The translations under genes and the position numbers were made by a program. 64,000 bases of DNA, from assembly GCA_965216425.1 (NCBI GenBank), contig CBDCFV010000007.1:1054001-1118000 (forward strand), read 5' to 3'. This DNA comes from CBDCFV01 sp965216425 (GTDB taxonomy: Bacteria > Chloroflexota > Dehalococcoidia > Lucifugimonadales > UBA3495). Positions 16,581 through 24,486 of the stretch are shown one piece after another; the stretch's first letter is position 1, and every line of letters begins with the position of its first letter. Under the pieces are notes generated by a model that ran no database searches, was not told where the DNA came from, and saw nothing but the letters and a program-made list of their open reading frames with translations.

Positions 16581-17684
16581 TCAGACGACCGTGGCCAAGG
16601 CCACCGCCTCTACGGCTTCCATGGTCGGTTCGATCTCTACAGTCTGGCTGACCACGCTCCTGACGGCCAAGTCAGTGTCTTTCAGACCGTTGCCGGTGAA
16701 TATGCATACTACCCGCTGCCCCTCAAAGCTCAACCCTTGGCGGTGCATCTTGACTAAGCCGGCGAACGCGGCCGCCGACGCCGCTTCGCAGAAGATGCCC
16801 TCTTTGGAGGCCAAGGCCCGGTAAGCGTCCAATATCTCATCGTCGCTTACCCAGTCTATTACCCCTCCGGAACTGTCGCGGGCGTCTACCGCGCCCGCCC
16901 AACTGGCGGGGTTGCCAATGCGGATGGCGGAGGCGATGGTCTGGGGATTCTTGATTGGCTTTCCACGAACGATGGGCGCTGCGCCCTCTGCTTGAAACCC
17001 CATCATCTTGGGCAGTTGCTTACTGCGTTCAGAGGCTTGGTACTCCTTGAAGCCTTTCCAGTACGCAGTGATGTTGCCGGCGTTGCCCACAGGGATAAAA
17101 ACGTAGTCGGGCGCCTCTCCCATGGAATCCACAATTTCGAAAGCCGCAGTCTTCTGCCCTTCCAGGCGATGGGGGTTGACGGAGTTCACCAGGGTTACGT
17201 CATACTTGTGAGTAAAGTCTCGGGCCAAGGCGAGGGCGTCGTCGAAATTTCCGTTGACCATGAGAATCCTGGCGCCATAGGCCATGGCTTGGGCCAGCTT
17301 CCCCATCGCCACTTCGCCCTTCGGGATTATGACAAAGACCGGCAGGTTGCAATGGGCGCTGTAAGCGGCAGCGGATGCGCTGGTGTTTCCGGTGGAGGCG
17401 CACATCACCGCCCGGCTCCCTTCTTCAAGGGCCTTGGCCATGGCCACCACCATCCCCCGGTCTTTGAAAGAACCGGTGGGATTGCACCCCTCAAGCTTGA
17501 AATACAGTTCGTCGCAACCCAGTTCTTTGCCAAGGCGGCTGGACTTCACCAGCGGGGTGTTCCCCTCCCCCATGGTGATGAGCGGCGTGGTGCCAGTTAC
17601 GGGAAGGAACTCTTTGTAAGCCTCCAGGACTCCTACAGTCATCAGACCCGTTCCGTATCCCCGGCTATTATTGCTGAGTCCCAC
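16581..17684 (-). CDS. thrC: Threonine synthase
   Basis: A PLP fold-type II enzyme. The PLP lysine lies in NPTGSFKDRGM, with STGNTSASAAAYSA and the phosphate-binding PVGNAGNITAYWKG downstream. It converts O-phosphohomoserine to threonine. The annotated start is GTG 17684; ATG 17642 (MTVGVLEAYKEF) is an alternative that matches shorter homologues. It sits 59 nt after homoserine dehydrogenase, giving adjacent steps of threonine synthesis. Homoserine kinase is not in the window. Confidence 0.95.
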   Translation of the reverse strand: MGLSNNSRGYGTGLMTVGVLEAYKEFLPVTGTTPLITMGEGNTPLVKSSRLGKELGCDELYFKLEGCNPTGSFKDRGMVVAMAKALEEGSRAVMCASTGNTSASAAAYSAHCNLPVFVIIPKGEVAMGKLAQAMAYGARILMVNGNFDDALALARDFTHKYDVTLVNSVNPHRLEGQKTAAFEIVDSMGEAPDYVFIPVGNAGNITAYWKGFKEYQASERSKQLPKMMGFQAEGAAPIVRGKPIKNPQTIASAIRIGNPASWAGAVDARDSSGGVIDWVSDDEILDAYRALASKEGIFCEAASAAAFAGLVKMHRQGLSFEGQRVVCIFTGNGLKDTDLAVRSVVSQTVEIEPTMEAVEAVALATVV

Positions 17685-17743
17685 CTCTACCTCGGATGTG
17701 GCGCGGGAGTTGCCGCGCCGGTTTAAACATCATTTCCCGGGCG

Positions 17744-19066
17744 CTATGCCTCGATCCTCAGAAGATTATTCACCGCGTGTACGACCTCCAGGTCCACGAC
17801 CTGCTTCAGCGAGTTCTGGACCGAGGCCTCCACTGCGGGATGGGTTGTAATCACTATGTCGGCCGTCTGGTTATCCGGGTTAGTGTCTTTTTGCAACACC
17901 GACGCGATGCTGATTTGTCCGTCCCCGAGGATGCGGGCTATCTGGGCCAGCACGCCGGGCTGGTCGGCTAGTGTGAGACGCAGGTAGTACCTGCACAGAA
18001 GTTGGTCAATGGAAGCAGGATTGGCGTCTCCGTTCGCCCGTGGATTGCCCCGCGCCCAAGGTGTTGCCGGCATAGGTCCTTTGGGATGCGACACCAGATT
18101 CCTTGCGAGTTCAATCATGTCTCCCACGACGGCGCTGGCGGTGGGTTCACGCCCCGCGCCCATGCCATGGAAGATGACGTTGCCGCACAAGCTGCCCTCC
18201 ACCTCCACCGCATTGTACACCCCGTCAACCTTGGCAAGCATATGGTCCAAGGGCACCAGCGCAGGGTGGACCCTGGTTTGCACTGCGCCGTCGCACAGGC
18301 TGGCGATGGCCAAGGGCTTGATAGCGTACCCAAGTTCATGGGCGTACCGGAAATCCTTGGACTCCAGCGATGAGATACCCTGCTTGAAAACGTCTTCCGG
18401 TTGGAAATGGCGGTGGTAGGCCAGGGAGGCCAGGATGGCCAGCTTGTATCCAGCGTCGATGCCTTCTACGTCGTTGGTTGGGTCGGATTCGGCGAAGCCA
18501 AGGGCTTGCGCTTCACTGAGGGCCTGCTGGAAGGAGGTGTGGTCTTGGGCCATGCGGGTCAAGATGTAGTTGGTGGTGCCGTTGATGATGCCGCGGACCG
18601 ATTGGATATCATTCGCCAGCAGTTGGTTCATCAAGCAGCCGACGATGGGTATACCACCGCCGACGCTGGCCTCGAACAATATATTTACCCCATGTTCCGC
18701 CGCCAGCGCGGTCAACTCCGGGCCAAACTTGGCAACGGCTTCCTTGTTGGCGGTGACCATGTGCTTTCCGGCAGCCAGCCCGTCTTTCAGGAACCGGGCG
18801 GCCGGCTCAGTTCCCCCGATTACCTCGGCGAGTATCTGTATCTCCGGGTCGTAGAGCAGATCCTCCGGATTTGTCGTGAGCAATTCCGGCGGGACCGAGG
18901 TGTTCCGGGACTTGGCCGGGTCCCGCACCAAAACTCTTTTCAGGTTAATGGGCCGGCCGACTTTCCGGGCGATATCGCTGGATTGTTCCAGCAGAGTATT
19001 GGCGACTCCCCCTCCGACAACTCCCAAGCCCATTAAGCCAACGTTGATTTCCTCCGACTGCTCCAC
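17744..19066 (-). CDS. hom: Homoserine dehydrogenase
   Basis: About 440 residues. The N-terminal NAD(P)-binding VGLMGLGVVGGGV is followed by VTANKEAVAKFG, the catalytic-domain SVGGGIPIVG and GIINGTTNYILTRM, and a C-terminal ACT domain beginning LRLTLADQPGVLAQIARIL, the usual site of threonine feedback. The start GTG 19066 is chosen from AGAGG 10 nt upstream. An earlier GTG at 19099 would overlap the preceding gene by 26 nt. It lies in an operon with thrC. Confidence 0.95.
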   Translation of the reverse strand: MEQSEEINVGLMGLGVVGGGVANTLLEQSSDIARKVGRPINLKRVLVRDPAKSRNTSVPPELLTTNPEDLLYDPEIQILAEVIGGTEPAARFLKDGLAAGKHMVTANKEAVAKFGPELTALAAEHGVNILFEASVGGGIPIVGCLMNQLLANDIQSVRGIINGTTNYILTRMAQDHTSFQQALSEAQALGFAESDPTNDVEGIDAGYKLAILASLAYHRHFQPEDVFKQGISSLESKDFRYAHELGYAIKPLAIASLCDGAVQTRVHPALVPLDHMLAKVDGVYNAVEVEGSLCGNVIFHGMGAGREPTASAVVGDMIELARNLVSHPKGPMPATPWARGNPRANGDANPASIDQLLCRYYLRLTLADQPGVLAQIARILGDGQISIASVLQKDTNPDNQTADIVITTHPAVEASVQNSLKQVVDLEVVHAVNNLLRIEA

Positions 19067-19073
19067 TGGGCGT

Positions 19074-20246
19074 TTACCTCTGCCCCAGCGGGTTTCCACC
19101 CTGGGCCGGTGGACCGGTCCTGGGGGCGCTCAGCTTGACTTGGTCGGCAACCCAAGCGTAGTACCTGCTGTTGAAGTTCATCTTCAGCCACCCTTCATCA
19201 GAGCCGCGCAATTGTTGGTCGTTCTGCCACTGCATGACCAACTCGTTATTGAGCTTGCTTCTCATGCGGTCGGAAATTTCCTGTTCCGCCGGGCCGCTCA
19301 GTTTCTCCACAATGTAAATGCCTGACTGGGTAAACAAAGGATCGCTGATCTCGCCGTCCTGCAGGGCTTCTTTTCCCGGCTCTTCGTTGCCGAAGAGTAC
19401 GTCGTCCAACTCCGGGAACGCTCCCCTGGGCACCCATCCTACGTATCCGCCGGGACCGGCGTAGATGGCGGACTGGCCGCTGATCTCGGATGCTACCTTG
19501 GCGAATGCTTCACTATTCAAGCGGTGGCGCACCGCGGTGGAGTCCACGTTGTCTTGCGGCTCCATACGAATCCATTGAACCTCGACATGCTCCTGGGAGT
19601 CTTCAATAGTACTGCCCAGCAGGGCGTGGAGATGGGCCAAAGCAAGGCGTTCCTTCATGATCTCCCGGAAATCGCTGTCATGAAGTCCGGTCCGCGCCAG
19701 GAAAATCTGGTAGTTATTCCGGTACTCTTCGTCCAACTGGCCTGGGTCGGCTGTCTGTCCTTCGGGTGTAGAAGGATAGAACTGGTTCTTGATAGCTTCC
19801 TCGACATTCTCGTCGGTGATGTTGATGCCCAACCCGGGCGACGCCCTCCGGAGCACTTGGGCGCTCAGCATGTCCCTCAGGTATTCAAATGGTACGGTGC
19901 TCAAGTCCACTTGGCCGCTCAGACCTTGCAGCACGCGTATACGTTCCACAAGGTCACCCATGGTGAACTCCACCTCACCCACGCTGCCGGCCCAAACTCT
20001 GGGCGGTTTGTAGAACTCCTCGTAGAAGCCAAACGCCACTATTCCGAGAATGACCAGCATCAAAAAACCGCCTACGGCAACGGCGATCTTTTGATGACGC
20101 CTTTCGCGGCTGAGCCGGGAAGGTTCAACGCGGGCTTCGTCGCGGCGATTGCGGCGCGTTCTGCTACGGCGTCGGCCTTCAGCAGGAGCTACGTCAGTTG
20201 CGGCGTTACTGCCACGGTTCCAGGGAAAAACCATTCTGGTCCTCAT
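19074..20246 (-). CDS. PpiC/SurA-like peptidyl-prolyl isomerase, membrane anchored
   Basis: Up to 390 residues. An Arg-rich cytosolic head is followed by one transmembrane helix (about residues 52-73), a SurA-like N-terminal helical region, and a parvulin domain with VEVQWIRMEP, GGYVGWVPRGAFPELDDVLF and FTQSGIYIVEKLSGP. It probably assists folding of exported proteins on the outer face of the membrane. A second ATG at 20234 has GAGG 6 nt upstream and may be the true start. Its stop lies just before the chosen hom start. Confidence 0.82.
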   Translation of the reverse strand: MRTRMVFPWNRGSNAATDVAPAEGRRRSRTRRNRRDEARVEPSRLSRERRHQKIAVAVGGFLMLVILGIVAFGFYEEFYKPPRVWAGSVGEVEFTMGDLVERIRVLQGLSGQVDLSTVPFEYLRDMLSAQVLRRASPGLGINITDENVEEAIKNQFYPSTPEGQTADPGQLDEEYRNNYQIFLARTGLHDSDFREIMKERLALAHLHALLGSTIEDSQEHVEVQWIRMEPQDNVDSTAVRHRLNSEAFAKVASEISGQSAIYAGPGGYVGWVPRGAFPELDDVLFGNEEPGKEALQDGEISDPLFTQSGIYIVEKLSGPAEQEISDRMRSKLNNELVMQWQNDQQLRGSDEGWLKMNFNSRYYAWVADQVKLSAPRTGPPAQGGNPLGQR

Positions 20247-20343
20247 ATGGAGACGGCGTCCACTGACGCCGAGACGGTGTTGGAGCCGGTCTTGTTCCGG
20301 CTAGGCGGTATTTGATGACAGTCTTTCCGAGTACGCCACCAGT

Positions 20344-20670
20344 CTAACGGCGAGACCCGCCGATGGCGGGAACGTAGGGCACAAACGGGACCAACGCGAT
20401 GTGCCGGGCGCGTTGTATTGCCAACCGGAGGGCCCGCTGGTGTTTGGCGCAGACGCCGGACCGGCGGCGCGGCTCGATCTTGGCGCGGTCCGAAATAAAC
20501 CGTCGGATGCGGTCCACGTCTTTGTAGTCGATGCTCTTCACATGGTCGACGCAGAAACTGCAGACCTTCCGTCTTGGTGCATACCTGCCGCGGGGGCGTC
20601 CCCCTGGACGGCCTCCGCCTCCGGGCCTGGGACCCATTCTACCGGCCGGTGGACGTGGCGCTGAGGTCAT
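20344..20670 (-). CDS. rpsR: 30S ribosomal protein S18
   Basis: 108 residues, longer than usual because of a Pro/Gly/Arg-rich N-terminal extension of about 30 residues. The S18 core reads KVCSFCVDHVKSIDYKDV, then RIRRFISDRAKIEPRRRSG and AIQRARHIALVPFV. The CxxC and the later Cys (GVCAKH) may bind zinc. Third gene of rpsF-ssb-rpsR. Confidence 0.96.
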   Translation of the reverse strand: MTSAPRPPAGRMGPRPGGGGRPGGRPRGRYAPRRKVCSFCVDHVKSIDYKDVDRIRRFISDRAKIEPRRRSGVCAKHQRALRLAIQRARHIALVPFVPYVPAIGGSRR

Positions 20671-20701
20671 ACTATTTCGTTCCTCTTGTCAAACTTTGTT
20701 G

Positions 20702-21115
20702 CTAGAAGGGCAGGTCGTCGACATCATCGCCGCCCGCCATGCCAGAGCTTGAGCCGTAGGGACTATTGGATCCCCCACCTTCGCCCATATTGTCGCCGCG
20801 TCTGCCCAGCATCTGCATCTCTGTCAGGTTGATGTCAAGGGAGACACGGGTCTGCCCGTCGTTTCCTTGGTACGTCCGGCTGGTAAGCCTCCCTTCCACG
20901 TATACCTGCTGACCCTTAGTGAGGTACTGGTTACAGATTTCTGACAAACGTCCCCACGCGCTGACATTGAACCACTCGGTCTCTTCACGCTGCTCCCCCC
21001 CGGTGGTGTACCGGCGACTGGAGGCGACGCTGAAGGAGGTTACGCTCTGGCCATTGGGGGTGTACCGCATCTCTGGGTCCCTGCCAAGGTTGCCGATGAC
21101 AATGATCTTGTTCAA
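20702..21115 (-). CDS. ssb: Single-stranded DNA-binding protein
   Basis: 137 residues. OB fold with MNKIIVIGNLGRDPEMRYTP, TEWFNVSAWGRLSEICNQYL and VYVEGRLTSRTYQGNDGQTR. A Gly/Ser linker leads to the acidic tip DDVDDLPF that recruits partner proteins. It starts 11 nt after rpsF, the classic rpsF-ssb-rpsR arrangement. Confidence 0.97.
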   Translation of the reverse strand: MNKIIVIGNLGRDPEMRYTPNGQSVTSFSVASSRRYTTGGEQREETEWFNVSAWGRLSEICNQYLTKGQQVYVEGRLTSRTYQGNDGQTRVSLDINLTEMQMLGRRGDNMGEGGGSNSPYGSSSGMAGGDDVDDLPF

Positions 21116-21126
21116 CTCCGCACCCC

Positions 21127-21912
21127 CTAAGCCTGGGCCTGTTCCTGCTCCGGGCTTTCTACTGATTCGGGCGTTTCGTCGGCAGCTTCTTCCACTGCGG
21201 CTTCCGCCGGGGCGGGCGCTTCGGCTACCGGTTCCTCATCCGCTGCGGATGCTTCCGCCGCCGGTTCGGCAGCAACGGCGTCCTCGGCCTCCACTGCGGC
21301 TTCCGCCGGGGCGGGTGCTTCGGCTACCGGTTCCTCATCTGGTGTGGACGTTTCCGCCGCCGGTTCGGCAGCAACGGCGTCCTCGGCCTCCACTGCGGCT
21401 TCCGCCGGGGCGGGTGCTTCGGCTACCGGTTCCTCATCTGGTGTGGACGTTTCCGCCGCCGGTTCGGCAGCAACGGCGTCCTCGACCTCCACTGCCTCCG
21501 CTACTGCGGCGGGAATTTCAGCATCGGCATCAGCAGTTACGACGGCCGCCTCGTCAGTGGGTTCCTCCGTGGCCGCTTGTTCGACTACGGGCGGTGGTTC
21601 GGGAGTTGGTTGGGGTGGACCGGTTACCACCAAAAGAGATCTGAGCACTTGCTCGTCCAACCGGAGGAAGGTCTCCAACTCACGATTGAACGGGGACTCG
21701 GTGCTGAAACGCGTCAAGTGGTAAGTCCCTTCCAGGAAGTGGTACGGCCCTTTGCGGATGGAGTAGGCCAGCCGCCGCGTGCCCCAATTCTCCTCGTGGA
21801 ATATGTCTGAATCCCGGTTGTTAATGAAGCCCTTGATTCTTCCCCAAGCGTCGGCGGACTGCTCTTGGTTCAACATAGGACTTAAAATTACTACGAGTTC
21901 GTAATGGCGCAA
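21127..21912 (-). CDS. rpsF: 30S ribosomal protein S6 with long acidic repeat tail
   Basis: 261 residues; S6 is usually 95-135. Residues 1 to about 97 are S6 (MRHYELVVILSPML, NWGTRRLAYSIRKGPYHF). The remaining 160 or so are Ala/Glu/Pro-rich and contain a 33-residue unit (EDAVAAEPAAETSTPDEEP core) repeated about three times. TTG start 21912 follows AGGAG. Acidic S6 tails exist elsewhere (E. coli adds glutamates), but this length and repetition are unusual. It is first gene of rpsF-ssb-rpsR. Confidence 0.93.
   Translation of the reverse strand: MRHYELVVILSPMLNQEQSADAWGRIKGFINNRDSDIFHEENWGTRRLAYSIRKGPYHFLEGTYHLTRFSTESPFNRELETFLRLDEQVLRSLLVVTGPPQPTPEPPPVVEQAATEEPTDEAAVVTADADAEIPAAVAEAVEVEDAVAAEPAAETSTPDEEPVAEAPAPAEAAVEAEDAVAAEPAAETSTPDEEPVAEAPAPAEAAVEAEDAVAAEPAAEASAADEEPVAEAPAPAEAAVEEAADETPESVESPEQEQAQA
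21191..21487. repeat. Three 99-bp tandem units in rpsF
   Basis: Units begin at 21191, 21290 and 21389 (TCCACTGCGG...), with a partial fourth at 21488. The second and third are nearly identical at the DNA level, so expansion is recent. The unit length is a multiple of three, so copy-number change keeps the S6 tail in frame. Confidence 0.85.
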
Positions 21913-21968
21913 AGAAAACTCCTAGGCGATTTTGCGACTACTATGAGGCTGCTTATGCGAATTGTAAA

Positions 21969-21997
21969 ATTATAGCACTGCCCCCAGACAGGCTCAA
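21969..21997 (-). promoter_or_regulatory. Sigma-70 promoter of rpsF-ssb-rpsR
   Basis: TTGAGC, 17-nt spacer, consensus TATAAT on the minus strand. The -35 abuts the glyA stop codon. Predicted start is near 21962, a leader of about 50 nt to the rpsF TTG. Confidence 0.65.
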
Positions 21998-23242
21998 CTA
22001 AAAATCCAGCCCCGGCACCGGAAATCTGCCGGTAAGCTCTTTCACTTCCTCGCCTACCTGCCGGTGCACCGATTCGTCTTGCATGTTGGTCAGGGTCTTG
22101 ATGATAAGGCGGGCGACTTCCTTGACCGCCGCCTCATCGAAGCCGCGGGAGGTGATTGCCGGGGTGCCCAAGCGCAGTCCGCTGGCAACCCTGGGCGGCT
22201 TGGTGTCGAAGGGGATGGCGTTTTTGTTTGCGATGATGCCCACCTTCTCCAACGCCGTCTCCGATTCCTGCCCGGTGATTCCCATCGGCGTCAGGTCCAC
22301 GAGCATCAAGTGGTTGTCGGTGCCGTTGGACACGAGGCGGAAACCTGCCTCCGACATCTCGGAGGCCAGGGTGCGGGCGTTAGCGACGATTTGTGACGCG
22401 TACTTGGAGAAGTCGGGACTCAGCGCCTCGGCGAAGCACACGGCTTTGGCGGCGATGACGTGCATGAAGGGGCCGCCCTGGGTGTAAGGGAACACGGCGA
22501 AGTCGACCTTTCGCGCCAGTTCGGTAGTGGACAATATGAAGCCGCCCCGGGGTCCACGGAGACTCTTTTGCGTAGTCGAGGTAACCAATTGGGCGTGGGG
22601 CAGGGGCGACGGGTGGGCGCCGCCGGCAACCAACCCGGCGATGTGCGCCATGTCCACTAACAGCAGAGCGTCCACTTCGTCGGCGATGGCGCGGAAACGG
22701 GGAAAGTTCAGGACCCGTGGATAGGCGCTGCAACCGGCGACTATGAGCTTGGGCCGGTGTTCCCGGGCCAGCCGGGCCACTTCGTCGTAGTCGATGGTCT
22801 CAGTTTCCCGGTCCACTCCATAGGGCACAAATTCATAAAGCTTGCCTGAAAAGTTGACCGAAGCGCCGTGGGTCAGATGCCCGCCGTGATCCAACTGCAT
22901 CCCCATCACTTTGTCGCCCGGTTCCAGCACAGCGAAGTAGGCGCACATGTTGGCCTGTGCGCCGCTGTGGGGCTGGACGTTAACGTGCTCGGCTCCGAAC
23001 AGTTCTCCGGCGCGTTGAATCGCCAACCGTTCCACCACGTCCACGTGTTCGCAGCCGCCGTAATAACGCCGCCCAGGGTATCCTTCGGCGTACTTGTTGT
23101 TCATTACGCTGGACTGAGTCTCCAGCACCGCTTGGCTGGCATAGTTTTCAGCCGCGATTAATACGATGCTCTCGCGCTGGCGCTGGTCTTCCAGTTGCAG
23201 AGCTCTCGCAATTTCCGGGTCCTGCTCCGCTAATCGGGACAT
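21998..23242 (-). CDS. glyA: Serine hydroxymethyltransferase
   Basis: 414 residues from ATG 23242, chosen for GAGGAG 5-6 nt upstream; a longer in-frame start at 23281 lacks one. SHMT motifs are SIVLIAAENYASQAVLE, YAEGYPGRRYYGG and the PLP site STTQKSLRGPRGG with Lys226. The residue before the lysine is normally His and is Gln here. The enzyme interconverts serine and glycine while loading tetrahydrofolate. Confidence 0.96.
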   Translation of the reverse strand: MSRLAEQDPEIARALQLEDQRQRESIVLIAAENYASQAVLETQSSVMNNKYAEGYPGRRYYGGCEHVDVVERLAIQRAGELFGAEHVNVQPHSGAQANMCAYFAVLEPGDKVMGMQLDHGGHLTHGASVNFSGKLYEFVPYGVDRETETIDYDEVARLAREHRPKLIVAGCSAYPRVLNFPRFRAIADEVDALLLVDMAHIAGLVAGGAHPSPLPHAQLVTSTTQKSLRGPRGGFILSTTELARKVDFAVFPYTQGGPFMHVIAAKAVCFAEALSPDFSKYASQIVANARTLASEMSEAGFRLVSNGTDNHLMLVDLTPMGITGQESETALEKVGIIANKNAIPFDTKPPRVASGLRLGTPAITSRGFDEAAVKEVARLIIKTLTNMQDESVHRQVGEEVKELTGRFPVPGLDF

Positions 23243-23282
23243 TCCGGCTCCTCTAGTTGTGTCAATGACATGGGCGTCCAAG

Positions 23283-23644
23283 TCAGCCTGACGCGCGGGC
23301 GAATAAAGATTCTCTCAATCCGTCAAGCACACCCTCAAGCCTGGCTACGCGCTGCGGGTGTCAACCGCTCGAACCGTGCATCAACCGCTCGAACCGTGCA
23401 TCAACCGCTCGAACCGTGCATCAACCGCTCGAACCGTGCATCAACCGCTCGAACCGTGCATCAACCGCTCGAACCGTGCATCAACCTGCTCGAACCGTGC
23501 ATCAACCTGCTCGAACCGGCGATCAACCCGCTCGAATCGGCGATCAACCTGCTCAAACCGCTTGAGCATGATCTGAAGTATCGTCAGCCCCAAGCCGACG
23601 ACGACAACACCAACCGCGACGATGGCTATAAACTCAGGTGTCAT
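23283..23644 (-). pseudogene. Broken membrane-anchored coiled-coil protein
   Basis: The frame from ATG 23644 encodes MTPEFIAIVAVGVVVV, one transmembrane helix, then heptads RFEQVDR/RFERVDR/RFEQVDA. It is then interrupted by 20-bp repeats that change frame at each unit and bring in a TGA (stop at 23441). A plausible original C-terminus (RLEGVLDGLRESLFARASG, stop at 23285-23283) remains out of frame. Small proteins with one helix plus RFE/RLE heptads are common and of unknown function. That the downstream segment belongs to the same gene is inference. Confidence 0.55.
23361..23564. repeat. Minisatellite: six 20-bp and four 21-bp units
   Basis: Six exact copies of TCAACCGCTCGAACCGTGCA lie at 23361-23480. 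Four 21-bp units follow at 23481-23564 (TCAACCTGCTCGAACCGTGC plus one base, and variants). The 20-bp units differ by loss of one T (CCTGCTC to CCGCTC). On the minus strand the 21-bp units encode RFEQVD-type heptads. No spacers are present, so it is not a CRISPR array. Confidence 0.95.
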
Positions 23645-23855
23645 GAAACGACGAGTCCTTTCGATAACAAATCCATCATACCACAAGGGTTGCCGATTCC
23701 TTAGCCTCGGTGAAAGCCGGAGTCCAACAGCGTTGCAAGCGAGTTTCGTTTTCGTGAGAATTGCGCCCTGCCGCCTGCTCGTGTAAAGATATTACCTGAG
23801 GATAGATATATAGTTTCCCGAGAAACGTGCGAGACACATTGCCCAGGAGGGTGGA

Positions 23856-24440
23856 ATGACTTCCAATGGTGAATCCATGACCACGCAGGAGTTCATAGAT
23901 GTCCTGCTAAGCCCGGACCGTATCCAAGCCTCGGACCCGCTGTTCATCTTGAGCTTCGTTCCCATAACCGCTTACGAAACGGTGGCGGACATCGGGTGTG
24001 GTCCCGGCTATTTCACCGTTCCCTTGGCCAAATCGCTGATCAACGGGAAATTGCACGCACTTGACGTAAATGAAGAGATGGTCGCCGCTTGCGAGAAAAG
24101 GGTGCGCCAAGCGCGCATGGGAAACGTGGAAGTCCAAAAGTGCGGCGACTTCGACTTTCCAATAGAGCCGGGCTCACTGGATGGCGCGTTTTTGGCTTTC
24201 GTGATGCATCATACGGAGGACAAGGGCAGGTTCCTCAATGCGGTGCGCGGTCTGATGCAGCCGAAGGGTTGGTGTTCGATTCTGGAATGGTTCCGGAAGG
24301 ACACGGGGTCGGGACCGCCTTTAGAGCGGCGTATAGACCCTGGCGAATTGGAAGAAATGGCCCGCGCCGCCGGGTTCCGCACAATGGGTTGGCGGTCCTT
24401 GAACGACGAACACTACATGATGACGCTGCGCAATCCCTGA
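23856..24440 (+). CDS. Class I SAM-dependent methyltransferase
   Basis: 194 residues. Motif I reads VADIGCGPGYFTVPLA, with an acidic residue after strand 2 (LHALDVNEEMV) and motif IV-like LDGAFLAFVMHHTEDK. The fold matches the UbiE/Methyltransf_11 type. The substrate cannot be told. ATG 23856 follows GGAGGG by 6 nt. It appears monocistronic. Confidence 0.88.
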   Translation: MTSNGESMTTQEFIDVLLSPDRIQASDPLFILSFVPITAYETVADIGCGPGYFTVPLAKSLINGKLHALDVNEEMVAACEKRVRQARMGNVEVQKCGDFDFPIEPGSLDGAFLAFVMHHTEDKGRFLNAVRGLMQPKGWCSILEWFRKDTGSGPPLERRIDPGELEEMARAAGFRTMGWRSLNDEHYMMTLRNP

Positions 24441-24486
24441 TTTATCCGGTCCGGCAATGAACGGCCAGGATGGGGAATTGGCTCCG

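Noticed and set aside
23361..23564. CRISPR array
   Set aside because: The repeats are directly tandem with no spacers and no cas genes are nearby. They are a minisatellite in a coiled-coil gene.
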